A stretch of 64,000 nucleotides of DNA from JAXLWB01 sp046328715 (GCA_046328715.1 JAXLWB010000015.1:124001-188000); one strand, 5' to 3'. Counted from the stretch's first letter, positions 26,511 through 35,098 are shown. Program-made: numbers and translations. Notes: a model not told the origin generated them from the letters alone.

Positions 26511-26579
26511 ACAAGATGACAGGATAAATAGGCCTCCTGTCATGCTGTCATCTTGTCATCCCTTCATCCTGTCAATATC

Positions 26580-27587
26580 ATGCTGCGCTTTCTAACCCGT
26601 CGTCTCCTTCTTCTCCTCTTCGTACTCTGGGGGATCTCCTTGATCACCTTTGCGTTGGCGCGCGTGGTACCCACTGATCCAGCACGTTTGATCGCTGGGC
26701 CGCGGGCTAGCCCCGAGTCGTTGGAGGTGGTGCGTAAAGATTATGGCTTGGACCGCCCCGTGGTGGAACAATATTTTCGCTATGTTCGTGGCTTGTTGCG
26801 CGGCGATCTGGGTCGTTCCTTTAGTTCGCGGCGATTGGTGACCGAGGATCTGCGCGACTTTTTTCCAGCTACAGTCGAATTGACCCTGGCTTCGTTATTG
26901 ATTGCACTACTGATCGGCATTCCAATGGGCGTCGTTGCTGCGATGCGGCGCAATTCCTGGCTGGATTATGGTGGACGCATCTTTGCCACGGTTGGGCTGG
27001 CGCTGCCACCCTTCTGGATCGGCCTGATGGCGCAACTCGTCTTTTACAGTGGCTTGACGCTGCTGCCTGTGGGCGAACGGTTAGGTCAGGATGTGCCAAC
27101 ACCAGCCTTCGTCACCGGCCTTTATACGGTTGATAGTCTGTTGCATGGCCAATGGAGCACCTTCGTCGATGCACTGCGCCATTTGCTGCTGCCAGCCGTC
27201 GTGCTGAGCTTTAGCACGACCGCGGTCTTTGTACGTCTGGTTCGCTCGACCTTGCTCGAAGTATTGGCGCAGGATTATGTACGAACGGCTCGCGCTAAGG
27301 GCTTAGCCGCCGGCGTAGTGACAGTGCGCCATGCGCTGCGCAATGCACTTCTACCGGTATTAACCATCGGTGGCCTGCAGTTAGGCTTGTTACTCAGCGG
27401 CACACTACTGGTTGAATCGATCTTTAGCTGGCCCGGGCTGGGACGTTATTCCGCCCAGTCGATTGTCAGTGCCGACTATAACGGCATTATGGGTGTCACG
27501 CTCATGATTGCCGCCATCTATCTTGGCATCAACACCGTCGTCGATCTGCTCTACGCCTGGCTCGACCCGAGGATTCATTATACTTAA
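26580..27587 (+). CDS. Peptide-type ABC transporter permease (DppB type)
   Basis: 336 residues from the ATG at 26580, where the first membrane helix LRFLTRRLLLLLFVLWGISLITFALARVVPTDPA begins. ARVVPTDPARLIAGPRASPE and GLDRPVVEQYFRYVRGLLRGDLGRSF are the standard DppB extracytoplasmic segments. The EAA-like loop is DYVRTARAKGLAAGVVTVRHALRNALLPVLT. Six helices. It pairs with the DppC-type permease downstream. Confidence 0.92.
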   Translation: MLRFLTRRLLLLLFVLWGISLITFALARVVPTDPARLIAGPRASPESLEVVRKDYGLDRPVVEQYFRYVRGLLRGDLGRSFSSRRLVTEDLRDFFPATVELTLASLLIALLIGIPMGVVAAMRRNSWLDYGGRIFATVGLALPPFWIGLMAQLVFYSGLTLLPVGERLGQDVPTPAFVTGLYTVDSLLHGQWSTFVDALRHLLLPAVVLSFSTTAVFVRLVRSTLLEVLAQDYVRTARAKGLAAGVVTVRHALRNALLPVLTIGGLQLGLLLSGTLLVESIFSWPGLGRYSAQSIVSADYNGIMGVTLMIAAIYLGINTVVDLLYAWLDPRIHYT

Positions 27588-27597
27588 GAGTGGTACA

Positions 27598-27649
27598 GTT
27601 GCAGAGTAGCAAAGTCAATACAAACTCTGTCACTTTGCCACTCTGCAAC
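27598..27649. repeat. Hairpin between the two peptide permease genes
   Basis: Arms GTTGCAGAGTAGCAAAGT (27598-27615) and its complement (27632-27649) pair with one mismatch. Related words (GCAAAGTGGCAAAGGGCAGAGTAGCAAAG) occur at 45721-45749. Confidence 0.65.
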
Positions 27650-27660
27650 TTTTGAAACCC

Positions 27661-28506
27661 ATGTTCAAACTTCTCTCGCTTCGTCGCTTTCTGAATCAGA
27701 GTGTGCTGAATGGTGTTGGAGCCATTCTGGTCGTGCTGGTGCTCTTTCTCGGCATCTTTGGCGAAGCGTTAGCCCCTTATTCGACAACCAAGACCAGCCC
27801 CAAGGATCGCTTTCAAGCACCCTCCGCCCAGCATTGGATGGGGACAGACAACTTTGGCCGTGATGTCTTTAGCAGAGTAGTAGCCGGAGCACGCGTCTCG
27901 CTCCAAGTTGCGCTGGTTGTGCTCAGCATCTCTGTCGTGATTGGTCTGATCGTGGGTATGGTTGCTGGTGTGGCAGGCGGGCTAACCGACGAAATATTGA
28001 TGCGCGTGACCGATCTCTTCTTGGCCTTTCCGGCGCTGGTCTTTGCCGCGGTGATTGCAACCACCCTTGGTCGCAACCTTACTAATACGATGATTGCGCT
28101 TTCGACGGTCTATTGGCCCTGGTATGCGCGCTTGATCCGCTCACAGGTTTTAACCATTGCGCAGCAGGAATACATCACTGCCACTGAGGCGATCGGTGTG
28201 CCGCGTTGGCGCATGTTATGGAGACATGTGCTGCCTAATGTGGTGCCATTGGTGCTGGTCCAGATCAGCCTGGATATTGGCTATGCGATACTCTCCACAT
28301 CGTCGCTCAGCTTTCTCGGCTTGGGAGCACAACCACCTTCACCCGAGTGGGGAGCCATGCTCACTGCCGCTCGTCAATTTGTGCGCGAAGCTTGGTGGTA
28401 TATGACTTTCCCCGGACTGGCGCTCTCGCTCACCGTGCTTGGCTTTAATCTATTAGGTGATGGTCTGCGTGACTTCCTTGATCCACGAATGCGGGGCAGA
28501 ATTTAG
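27661..28506 (+). CDS. Peptide-type ABC transporter permease (DppC type)
   Basis: 281 residues from the ATG at 27661 (an in-frame TTG lies 9 nt upstream). After the first helix the family motif WMGTDNFGRDVFSRVVAGARVSLQVAL appears. The coupling loop is EYITATEAIGVPRWRMLWRHVLPNVVPLVLV, and SSLSFLGLGAQPPSPEWGAML is the DppC signature. No DppD or DppF ATPase gene follows; the next gene is an amidase. Confidence 0.92.
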   Translation: MFKLLSLRRFLNQSVLNGVGAILVVLVLFLGIFGEALAPYSTTKTSPKDRFQAPSAQHWMGTDNFGRDVFSRVVAGARVSLQVALVVLSISVVIGLIVGMVAGVAGGLTDEILMRVTDLFLAFPALVFAAVIATTLGRNLTNTMIALSTVYWPWYARLIRSQVLTIAQQEYITATEAIGVPRWRMLWRHVLPNVVPLVLVQISLDIGYAILSTSSLSFLGLGAQPPSPEWGAMLTAARQFVREAWWYMTFPGLALSLTVLGFNLLGDGLRDFLDPRMRGRI

Positions 28507-28540
28507 GCGACAGGAGTTTTGACAAAACTGGGAGTTAACC

Positions 28541-29986
28541 GTGAAGCTAGCCGAGTATGCCAACTATGATGGTCTGGGATTAGCAAAGTTAGTAGCCAGC
28601 CACCAGATGACAGCAAAGGAACTGGCCGAATTGATGTTGCTAGCGGTTGAATACGTCAACCCGCAGATCAACAGCGTGATCGAGGTCTATCGCCAGCGCG
28701 TCATCCAGATGCGTCAAGACGAGTTACCAAGCGGAAGCTTTGCAGGCGTACCCTTTCTGCTCAAGGATGCGGGTGCCGCCGAGGAGGGACAGATACAGGA
28801 GATCGGCTCCCGTTTGTTGCGCGGCAGACGCCATGCAGGTGAAACATTTCTGGCCAGTCGCTTCAAGGCAGCCGGTCTTTCGATTTTAGGGCGCAGCACC
28901 GTGCCTGAATTTACACTTTCCTCTTCAACAGAATCACTGTTGACTGGCGCTACCCACAATCCCTGGCGCTTGGGTTTGATGGCGGGGGGTTCGAGTGGAG
29001 GCGCAGCGGCCAGTGTGGCGGCAGGAATCGTGCCCGTCGCCCACGCCAGTGACGGAGCAGGATCGATCCGCATTCCGGCCAGTTGTTGTGGATTGGTTGG
29101 ACTCAAACCCTCACGCGGGCGGGTTTCATTGGGCCCAACTATTGGCGAATCGCTGCAAGGGATGGGCGTAGAGTTTGCGCTGACACGCACGGTACGCGAT
29201 TGTGCAGCGATGTTAGACGCAGTTGCTGGCGCGCAGATTGGCGATCCTTTCGTCATCTCTCAGCCGCAGCGCAGCTATCAGGAGGAGCTTGGTATACCCA
29301 CAGGCAATTTGCGCATCGCCTGGACGGATCACTGTTGGTTGCCCGGCCGCCCCGTCCATCCCGAAGTGGTGGAGGCCGTTCATCATGTGGTTCGTACATT
29401 GGAAGCGATGGGGCATCATCTGGTCGAAGCGCAGCCGAACTTCGATTACGAAGAGTATCTGCGGGCGATCTGTGTCGGCTGGGTCTATGGCTTTAATCAG
29501 TGGCTGGATCAGATGGCGGTGGAATTGGGGCGAGCGGTTGGCCCAGATACGTTGGAGGCAGTTACTTTGCACTGTTATGAACAAGCGCAGCGGCTGACCG
29601 TGGATGATCTAGTCTGGGCAGAAAGTGTGTACAATCAGTTGCGCCGTGCAGTGGGCGAGTTCTTTGCAGGCTACGATCTGCTCTTGACGCCCACGCTCAC
29701 CGAGCCACCCGAGCCGCTGGGCAAGTACAGCCTCAACGCCAGCGACGTGGACTTTCTCGGTTTCTTCCGCCGCTGCGATGAATCGGCCAGCCACATGCCG
29801 CTCTTCAACCTGACCGGCCAACCAGCAATTTCACTGCCACTAGCGCAAAGCCAGGATCGGCTTCCGATTGGTATCCAATTCGTCGCTCATTTTGGGCGAG
29901 AGGATCAATTGCTTCGTCTTGCCAGTGTGCTGGAAGAGGCACTGCCGTGGCGAGATCGGCGAGCACTGATTCATGTAAGTAGATAG
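28541..29986 (+). CDS. Amidase (amidase signature family)
   Basis: 481 residues from a GTG start. The Ser-cisSer-Lys catalytic machinery is visible: the lysine in GVPFLLKDAG (about residue 75), the serines in AGGSSGGAAASVAAG (about 150) and the nucleophile region in SDGAGSIRIPASCCGLVGLKPSRGRV (about 172). It hydrolyses an amide to acid and ammonia in the cytoplasm. Placed 34 nt after the permease gene, it probably processes the imported solute together with the amidohydrolase that starts the cluster. Specificity is unknown. Confidence 0.9.
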   Translation: MKLAEYANYDGLGLAKLVASHQMTAKELAELMLLAVEYVNPQINSVIEVYRQRVIQMRQDELPSGSFAGVPFLLKDAGAAEEGQIQEIGSRLLRGRRHAGETFLASRFKAAGLSILGRSTVPEFTLSSSTESLLTGATHNPWRLGLMAGGSSGGAAASVAAGIVPVAHASDGAGSIRIPASCCGLVGLKPSRGRVSLGPTIGESLQGMGVEFALTRTVRDCAAMLDAVAGAQIGDPFVISQPQRSYQEELGIPTGNLRIAWTDHCWLPGRPVHPEVVEAVHHVVRTLEAMGHHLVEAQPNFDYEEYLRAICVGWVYGFNQWLDQMAVELGRAVGPDTLEAVTLHCYEQAQRLTVDDLVWAESVYNQLRRAVGEFFAGYDLLLTPTLTEPPEPLGKYSLNASDVDFLGFFRRCDESASHMPLFNLTGQPAISLPLAQSQDRLPIGIQFVAHFGREDQLLRLASVLEEALPWRDRRALIHVSR

Positions 29987-30146
29987 TCCAAACAACAACG
30001 GATTTGGACAGGAACAGATTGTCGGTATAGTCGACTGAATCTGTTGTTTTCTCAATCTGCTATTTTGTCAGACCCGCTTACTGACATGCGGGGTTCTGTT
30101 GCACTCAGCGCAGACAACAACTACAGATTTGTAGAGGAGTAGAATC

Positions 30147-31037
30147 GTGAACTTTAAAGTTGGTTTTATCGGCGTCGGTCGTATGGGTGGACCGATGGCA
30201 CACAATATACATAAAGCAGGGTTCGAAGTGGCAGCGTATGATGTTGTGCCTGCTGCGCTAAAGTCACTTGCTGGCGAAGGAATCCAAACCTCTAGTTCGA
30301 GGGCAGAGATTGCAGCCTTTGCCGATGTCATCATTCTCATGTTACCCAGCGACGATGCGCTGCAAGAGACAATGGAAGGTGCAGATGGGTTACTCGGCGT
30401 CTTACGTCCCGGGCAGATCGTGATCGACATGAGCACCAGCAAGTTGGCTACAAGCCGTCACTACGCGCAAAAGATAGCCGAACAAAGAGCGCACATGCTG
30501 GATGCACCGGTTAGCGGTGGCACGGGCGGCGCACAAAACGGCACGCTCAGCATCATGGTTGGTGGCGATCCGGCGATCTTTGACCAATGTCGTCCTGTGT
30601 TGCAGGCGATGGGCAAAACAGTGACGCGCATTGGCGATCATGGAATGGGATTGGTAGCCAAGTTGGTTAATCAGATGTTGATGGAGGCAACCTTCTGTGC
30701 CGTAGCAGAATCCTTTGCTTTTGCGGTCAAGGCAGGGGCCGATGTCGCAACGGTCTATGAAGCGGTGCGCAATGGCTTGGCAGGCTCCAAGGTGCTCGAT
30801 CAGACCATCGAAACGCTGCTCTCCGGCAACTTCGGCACCGGTCGCGAGTTGACACTGCATTACAAGGATGGCGGCTACGCATTGGATGCGGTTACATCGG
30901 TCGATGCCTGGGCACCGATCACTGAACTCTCGCACAAGCTCTTTACCGATGCGCTGGCAGCGGGCCAAGGTGAAAAAAGTGCGCCTGCATTGGTCAAACT
31001 CTTTGAAGAGCAACTCGGAGTGAAGGTTGGTGTATAA
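30147..31037 (+). CDS. NAD(P)-dependent beta-hydroxyacid dehydrogenase
   Basis: 296 residues. The Rossmann motif VGFIGVGRMGGPMAHNI opens the protein. DMSTSKLATSRH and DAPVSGGTGGAQNGTLSIMVGG are the substrate-binding segments. The catalytic lysine is in GLVAKLVNQMLM (about residue 172), and KDGGYALD lies in the C-terminal helical domain. The family includes 3-hydroxyisobutyrate dehydrogenase, tartronate semialdehyde reductase and L-threonate dehydrogenase. With the acid-sugar kinase at 21043 and the aldolase at 19111, a threonate/erythronate-type route is plausible, although the genes are 8 kb apart. Confidence 0.88.
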   Translation: MNFKVGFIGVGRMGGPMAHNIHKAGFEVAAYDVVPAALKSLAGEGIQTSSSRAEIAAFADVIILMLPSDDALQETMEGADGLLGVLRPGQIVIDMSTSKLATSRHYAQKIAEQRAHMLDAPVSGGTGGAQNGTLSIMVGGDPAIFDQCRPVLQAMGKTVTRIGDHGMGLVAKLVNQMLMEATFCAVAESFAFAVKAGADVATVYEAVRNGLAGSKVLDQTIETLLSGNFGTGRELTLHYKDGGYALDAVTSVDAWAPITELSHKLFTDALAAGQGEKSAPALVKLFEEQLGVKVGV

Positions 31038-31082
31038 TAGGGTACAGTGGGATGAGCCGACAGGTATGAATGGAGAGTTACG

Positions 31083-31865
31083 ATGCAATCACCCTTTCCT
31101 GGGATGGACCCTTTTATTGAAGCACCAAGAATCTGGAGTGATTTTCACGGAGATCTTGCAGGAGAAATCCGTGCCGAACTAAATCGCAAGATTCGCCCTA
31201 ACTATTTTGCCGCGCTAACTCCTTACGTCACCTACGACACCATTGAAGTGACAAGGCAGAAGGTACAGGGAAGCTACCCCGATGTTGCAATTTGGAAGCG
31301 CCCCGCACAACAACGTGGTGGAGTAGCTGTCGCAGAGGGCGTGCCAACCCCAGCAGTTGAAAGTTCCGTGCTGCTCGAAATGCCTTTGGAGCTTTTCAGT
31401 GTTGAAATTCGCACCGTTGGCGATGAATTTCTGATCACATCGATTAAGATTCTCTCGCCTGTCAATAAGCGCCGAGGGCATGATGCCCATCTCGATTATT
31501 TGCGCAAACGACGTGATCTGCTCCGCTCTTCGGCCCATTTGGTTGAGATCGACTTCCTGCGCGGAGGGTTACGTCCACCACTACAGGAGCCAGTGCCGCT
31601 TGCCCCCTACTATGTTATGTTGAGTCGAGCAACGAGTCGCCCTGGCGTAGAGGTGTGGCCGATTGCGCTGGACGAAAAGCTGCCCCTTATTCCAGTTCCT
31701 TTGCTCGAACCCGATCCGGATGTAGTGTTGGACTTGGGCGCAGTTGTCGCTTCGGTGTACGAGCGTGGTGGCTACGATGCACGCATCAACTATCGGGAAG
31801 AGGTGCCACCACCCAGTTTGAGTGAGGATGAAGCGGCTTGGGTGAAACAATTGCTAGGTAGGTAG
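31083..31865 (+). CDS. DUF4058 family protein
   Basis: 260 residues starting QSPFPGMDPFIEAPRIWSDFHGDLAGEI, the hallmark of DUF4058, followed by LNRKIRPNYFAAL. The middle has FLITSIKILSPVNKRRGHDAHLDYLRKRRDLLRSSAHLVEIDFLRGG, which resembles a PD-(D/E)XK-like sheet with E...K spacing; nuclease activity is not established for the family. Common in Chloroflexota and cyanobacteria, with unknown role. The stop codon lies inside a hairpin shared with the convergent gene. Confidence 0.8.
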   Translation: MQSPFPGMDPFIEAPRIWSDFHGDLAGEIRAELNRKIRPNYFAALTPYVTYDTIEVTRQKVQGSYPDVAIWKRPAQQRGGVAVAEGVPTPAVESSVLLEMPLELFSVEIRTVGDEFLITSIKILSPVNKRRGHDAHLDYLRKRRDLLRSSAHLVEIDFLRGGLRPPLQEPVPLAPYYVMLSRATSRPGVEVWPIALDEKLPLIPVPLLEPDPDVVLDLGAVVASVYERGGYDARINYREEVPPPSLSEDEAAWVKQLLGR

Positions 31866-31888
31866 CACAAGAAACTATCTTGTGCTAC
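31862..31888. terminator. Hairpin shared by two convergent stop codons
   Basis: GTAGCACAAG (31862-31871) and CTTGTGCTAC (31879-31888) form a perfect 10-bp stem with a 7-nt loop. The TAG stops of the DUF4058 gene (31863-31865) and the deaminase-like gene (31885-31887, reverse strand) are both inside the stem. A U-run is missing on both sides, so termination may be weak or Rho-aided. Confidence 0.55.
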
Positions 31889-33222
31889 GGATGATAATCC
31901 TGAATTTTGCGACCTGGGATGCGCTGCGCCAAGCGATCCATCGTTTTGTTCACCTGGCGGATGATTTCTGTCTTGTCGAGCGTGAGCAATTTACGGTCCT
32001 GCATGATGACGTTGCCGTTGACAATCACCGTCTGCACGTCGTTGGCACGAGTGGAATAGAGCAGGTTGGCGGCAATGTTGTGTTGCGGCTGTTGATGAGC
32101 TCCGCTGAGATCCACAAGCACGATATCCGCCAGACAGCCAGCTTTTAACTCACCAATCTTACTGCGCAAGCCCACGGTTGAAGCGCTGCCACGAAAGGCA
32201 ATCTCAAGTGCCTCACCAATCGTCATAATTTCAGGATCGCCTGCTTGTTGCTTTTGCGTTAACGCCATCAAGCGCAAACTTTCCCAGATGTCCATCGTGT
32301 TGTTGCTGGCCGCACCGTCCGTGCCCAAGCCAATCGACACGCCGACTTTCCGTAGTGGACGAATCGGAGTCAAACCGACGCCAAGCTTCATGTAAGTCTT
32401 GGGACAGTGGGCAATGCCCACATGATCGGCGTAGCGACTCAGCAACTCAACATCCTGCGACAAGATCCCCGTGCCGTGGGCGATCAAGGTTTGCCCGTCA
32501 AGAATACCCATTTGCTCCAAAACTCGAATTGGCGTAATGCCGCGCTTTTCCAGGCTGGAATCGACCTGCTGTTTGTCCTCGCTGGCGTGGATGTGGATAC
32601 CAACATCCAAGCGGCGTGCTTCTGCCACGCATGCCCGCAGATAGCCATCATCGCAGGTGTAGGGGGCGTGGGGTGCCATCCAAGTGGTGATACGTCCTTC
32701 GGCTGCACCATGCCATTGTTCAATAAAGCGTGCGGCGTTGCGCAGTGCTGCTTCGCCCTGGCTAGCAAAGATCGCCCAGCCCAACGCCGCTCGTGTCCCT
32801 GCCTCGCTGACTGCCTTGGCGGCCTGATCCATGTAAAAATAATGGTCAGCAACCGTGGTCACGCCAGCTTCAATCATCTCTACTAGCCCCAGCAACATGC
32901 CCCAGTAGACATCTTCCTCGGTCAGGTTACTTTCTACTGGCCAGATAATCTCATTGAACCAGCGATCCACCGACATATCTTCGGCCAATCCACGAAAGAG
33001 CACCATCGGCACATGGGCATGGCAGTTGATGAATCCGGGAATGGCGAGTTGTCCGTGGGCGTCAATCACCTGTTGAGCCTGGGCAAGATTGGCCGCACTT
33101 GAAGGCGTAACCGAGGTAATTTGGTGATTGGTAATTGCAATATCTTGATTGCGCTCGATGATTGGCTGGTTTTGGTCAGCGAAAAGCAGCGCGTGACAGT
33201 TACGAATTAGTAGATCGTGCAT
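31885..33222 (-). CDS. MTA/SAH deaminase-like amidohydrolase
   Basis: 445 residues. LAIPGFINCHAHVPMVLFRGLAEDMSVDRWFNEIIWPVES is typical of 5'-methylthioadenosine/S-adenosylhomocysteine deaminases. Metal and catalytic residues lie in CHAH, IHIHASED, LIAHGTG and GLGTDGAASNNTMDIWE. The C-terminal strand (GELKAGCLADIVLVDLSG) closes the beta-sandwich. It hydrolytically removes the amino group of an adenosine derivative or related aminopurine. Downstream of a BMP-type nucleoside importer, it fits nucleoside salvage. The exact substrate in this large family is uncertain. Confidence 0.85.
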   Translation of the reverse strand: MHDLLIRNCHALLFADQNQPIIERNQDIAITNHQITSVTPSSAANLAQAQQVIDAHGQLAIPGFINCHAHVPMVLFRGLAEDMSVDRWFNEIIWPVESNLTEEDVYWGMLLGLVEMIEAGVTTVADHYFYMDQAAKAVSEAGTRAALGWAIFASQGEAALRNAARFIEQWHGAAEGRITTWMAPHAPYTCDDGYLRACVAEARRLDVGIHIHASEDKQQVDSSLEKRGITPIRVLEQMGILDGQTLIAHGTGILSQDVELLSRYADHVGIAHCPKTYMKLGVGLTPIRPLRKVGVSIGLGTDGAASNNTMDIWESLRLMALTQKQQAGDPEIMTIGEALEIAFRGSASTVGLRSKIGELKAGCLADIVLVDLSGAHQQPQHNIAANLLYSTRANDVQTVIVNGNVIMQDRKLLTLDKTEIIRQVNKTMDRLAQRIPGRKIQDYHP

Positions 33223-33228
33223 ACTCTA

Positions 33229-33657
33229 TCAAAAGCGGAGAGGACGGCGTTCAAGAATGGTGGTTTGTTGTTTGGGACCTTCAAGCAAAAGGATAAGCTT
33301 GTTGAGTACATTGCGACCGAGGATCAAATCTTCATTGCCAAATGCACCTTCTGTATCTAGCACACTGGCGACCTCAATGCCAGGCAAGATGCCATTTGGC
33401 AGATGAATATCTACAAAATACAAAGTTGTGATTGCAAAATTGCTCCACATGCCTCGCAACTGAGCCGTCCGGCTTTCTGGAGCACCAATTTCGAGTAAAA
33501 TTTCCTCGGAGCAAAGCGAAAAGTCAGAACCAGTATCAATCAGTGCTGTCAAAGCAGCAGTTTGCACTGCACGCCTCGGGCAACTCAGATAGACAGATAA
33601 AACAGGCGATGGAGGATAAAGTGAGGTTTCAAACTTAAATGTTGGTAACGTATTCAT
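33229..33657 (-). CDS. Retropepsin-like aspartyl protease
   Basis: 142 residues with one catalytic loop, ALIDTGSDFSLCSEEI (D41-T42-G43). As in retroviral proteases, a homodimer would be needed to bring two aspartates together. VDIHLPNGILPGIEVASVLDTEGAFGNEDLILGRNVLNKLILLLEGPKQQTTILERRPL contains the second conserved stretch (hydrophobic-hydrophobic-GRNVL). It overlaps the upstream DUF5678-like gene by 4 nt. The target of such soluble bacterial retropepsins is unknown; the coupled partner is a candidate. Confidence 0.8.
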   Translation of the reverse strand: MNTLPTFKFETSLYPPSPVLSVYLSCPRRAVQTAALTALIDTGSDFSLCSEEILLEIGAPESRTAQLRGMWSNFAITTLYFVDIHLPNGILPGIEVASVLDTEGAFGNEDLILGRNVLNKLILLLEGPKQQTTILERRPLRF

Positions 33658-34019
33658 GCTTCTCTAACGGAAGTGATTCGATATGTGGGCATTGGTTGAT
33701 CTCCACCCTCGATAATTGCGACGGGTTGTCCCTCATATTTGTCGTACACTCGATGAAAGAGTTTCATTTGATCTGTGTCATTATCAACAATTTGATAGTC
33801 AAACATGGCGACATACTTTCCAGCGTATTGTTGCCTGACTGCAGCAGGTAATCGATACCAAGCCTCAGTTTCCGAACGAATTCTACGTTGTCGATAGAGA
33901 CCAATATAGTGTCTGACAGCCTCTTCAAGAACAGCATTAGCGTCTTTTCCTTCACGTCCCGCTAATAGACTGATCTCTTTTGCTAAACTAGATTCATTTA
34001 ATTGCAAAGTCTGCACCAT
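33654..34019 (-). CDS. DUF5678-like protein coupled to aspartyl protease
   Basis: 122 residues from the ATG at 34019 (TAGGAG upstream); earlier in-frame starts lack a ribosome site. The first 50 residues (LNESSLAKEISLLAGREGKDANAVLEEAVRHYIGLYRQRRI) look like a ribbon-helix-helix or antitoxin-like helical segment. The second half (YAGKYVAMFDYQIVDNDTDQMKLFHRVYDKYEGQPVAIIEG) matches the DUF5678 pattern. It precedes and overlaps a retropepsin gene, a pairing seen by me only from family knowledge. A toxin-antitoxin-like or protease-substrate relation is possible but unproven. Confidence 0.7.
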   Translation of the reverse strand: MVQTLQLNESSLAKEISLLAGREGKDANAVLEEAVRHYIGLYRQRRIRSETEAWYRLPAAVRQQYAGKYVAMFDYQIVDNDTDQMKLFHRVYDKYEGQPVAIIEGGDQPMPTYRITSVREA

Positions 34020-34064
34020 GTGGCTCCTATGGTAACGATTACTGCAAAACACAAACCTAGCAGC

Positions 34065-34073
34065 ATTATACCA
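34065..34073 (-). promoter_or_regulatory. Extended -10 promoter for the DUF5678/protease pair
   Basis: On the minus strand TGG-TATAAT forms an extended -10 element 46 nt before the DUF5678 start. No good -35 is seen, as is usual for this class. It would let the pair be transcribed separately from the transporter operon. Confidence 0.45.
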
Positions 34074-34080
34074 CAAAATC

Positions 34081-35082
34081 CTATGCAGCAGCCGCCTTCT
34101 CTTGAAATTTCCGTACATTCGCCAATAACTGGCGCTGGCGGCGAATGTTGTAGATCACCAAGGCGGCGATGGTGACAACCGGCGGGATCATTTCGATGAA
34201 TTGACTCGGAATATTGAGCGTGCCCAGTTGAGCACCGAGGGCAGTGGCCGCGCCAAAGATCAAGGCGGCAATCACTGTGCCGATTGGGTGTTTGTTGCCC
34301 AAATAGATCACGGCCAGGGCGATAAAGCCACGGCCTGCGGTCATGTTGGCCTGGAAGAGCGTGAGATAGCCCATACTCAGATTGAGTCCACCCAGAGCAG
34401 CCAGGGCACCGCTAATCAGCAGGGCAATGTAGCGCACTCGCTTTACGTTGATTCCCACCGACGCCGCTGCATCCGGGTTTTCACCGACGGCGCGCAGATG
34501 AATGCCGAGGGGAGTGCGGTATAAAAAGAAATAGACAACAATCAGCGCCAATAGTGCAATGTAGGTGAGAACGTTGTAGCCGGTCAGATTTTCAGCATTG
34601 AGCAACTGGTTGACGAAGGGGATCTGATTGACAAAGGGAATCACTACGCCAGGTAAGGCAGGACTAGCCAACGTTGCAGTGCTACCCTTATCGCCCGTGA
34701 TGGCGTACATTAGAAAGATCGTCCCACCTTGTGCCAGGATGTTGATCCCAAGCGCCGCCAAGATGATGTCGGTACCTAGTTCGAGATGGAAGAATCCAAG
34801 GATGGCAGCCAAGATCAAGCCTACTAAAACGCCAGCCAACGCTCCGCACCAAGCTGCCAGCCAAACTGGAATCCCAGGTAACCAGTTGGGAGCAAATGCA
34901 CTGACGATCACTCCGGCAAAGGCCGCAAAGAGCATGATTCCTTCCAGCGCAATATTTGCTGCACCGGAAAGCTCCGCCACCAATCCACCGAGCGCTGGTA
35001 GGATCAGCGGGGTTGACACGCGAATAATCGTAGCAATGAAGGCAGTGGTAAAGATACTTTGCAGGACAACTTGTAGTGACAT
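34081..35082 (-). CDS. Nucleoside ABC transporter permease (BmpC/NupQ type)
   Basis: 333 residues, eight to ten membrane helices. It opens STPLILPALGGLVAELSGAANIALEGIMLFAAFAGVIVSAFAPNW, where the GANIALEG stretch is the signature of permeases in purine-nucleoside importers. The cytoplasmic loop GIHLRAVGENPDAAASVGINVKRVRYIALLISGALAALGG contacts the ATPase. It forms a heterodimer with the product of the gene 16 nt upstream. Confidence 0.9.
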   Translation of the reverse strand: MSLQVVLQSIFTTAFIATIIRVSTPLILPALGGLVAELSGAANIALEGIMLFAAFAGVIVSAFAPNWLPGIPVWLAAWCGALAGVLVGLILAAILGFFHLELGTDIILAALGINILAQGGTIFLMYAITGDKGSTATLASPALPGVVIPFVNQIPFVNQLLNAENLTGYNVLTYIALLALIVVYFFLYRTPLGIHLRAVGENPDAAASVGINVKRVRYIALLISGALAALGGLNLSMGYLTLFQANMTAGRGFIALAVIYLGNKHPIGTVIAALIFGAATALGAQLGTLNIPSQFIEMIPPVVTIAALVIYNIRRQRQLLANVRKFQEKAAAA

Positions 35083-35098
35083 TATGCTCCCCTTTCTA

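Noticed and set aside
24974..26512. Two long minus-strand frames opposite the peptide-binding protein gene
   Set aside because: The plus-strand gene has a lipoprotein signal and all family motifs; the reverse frames have none.
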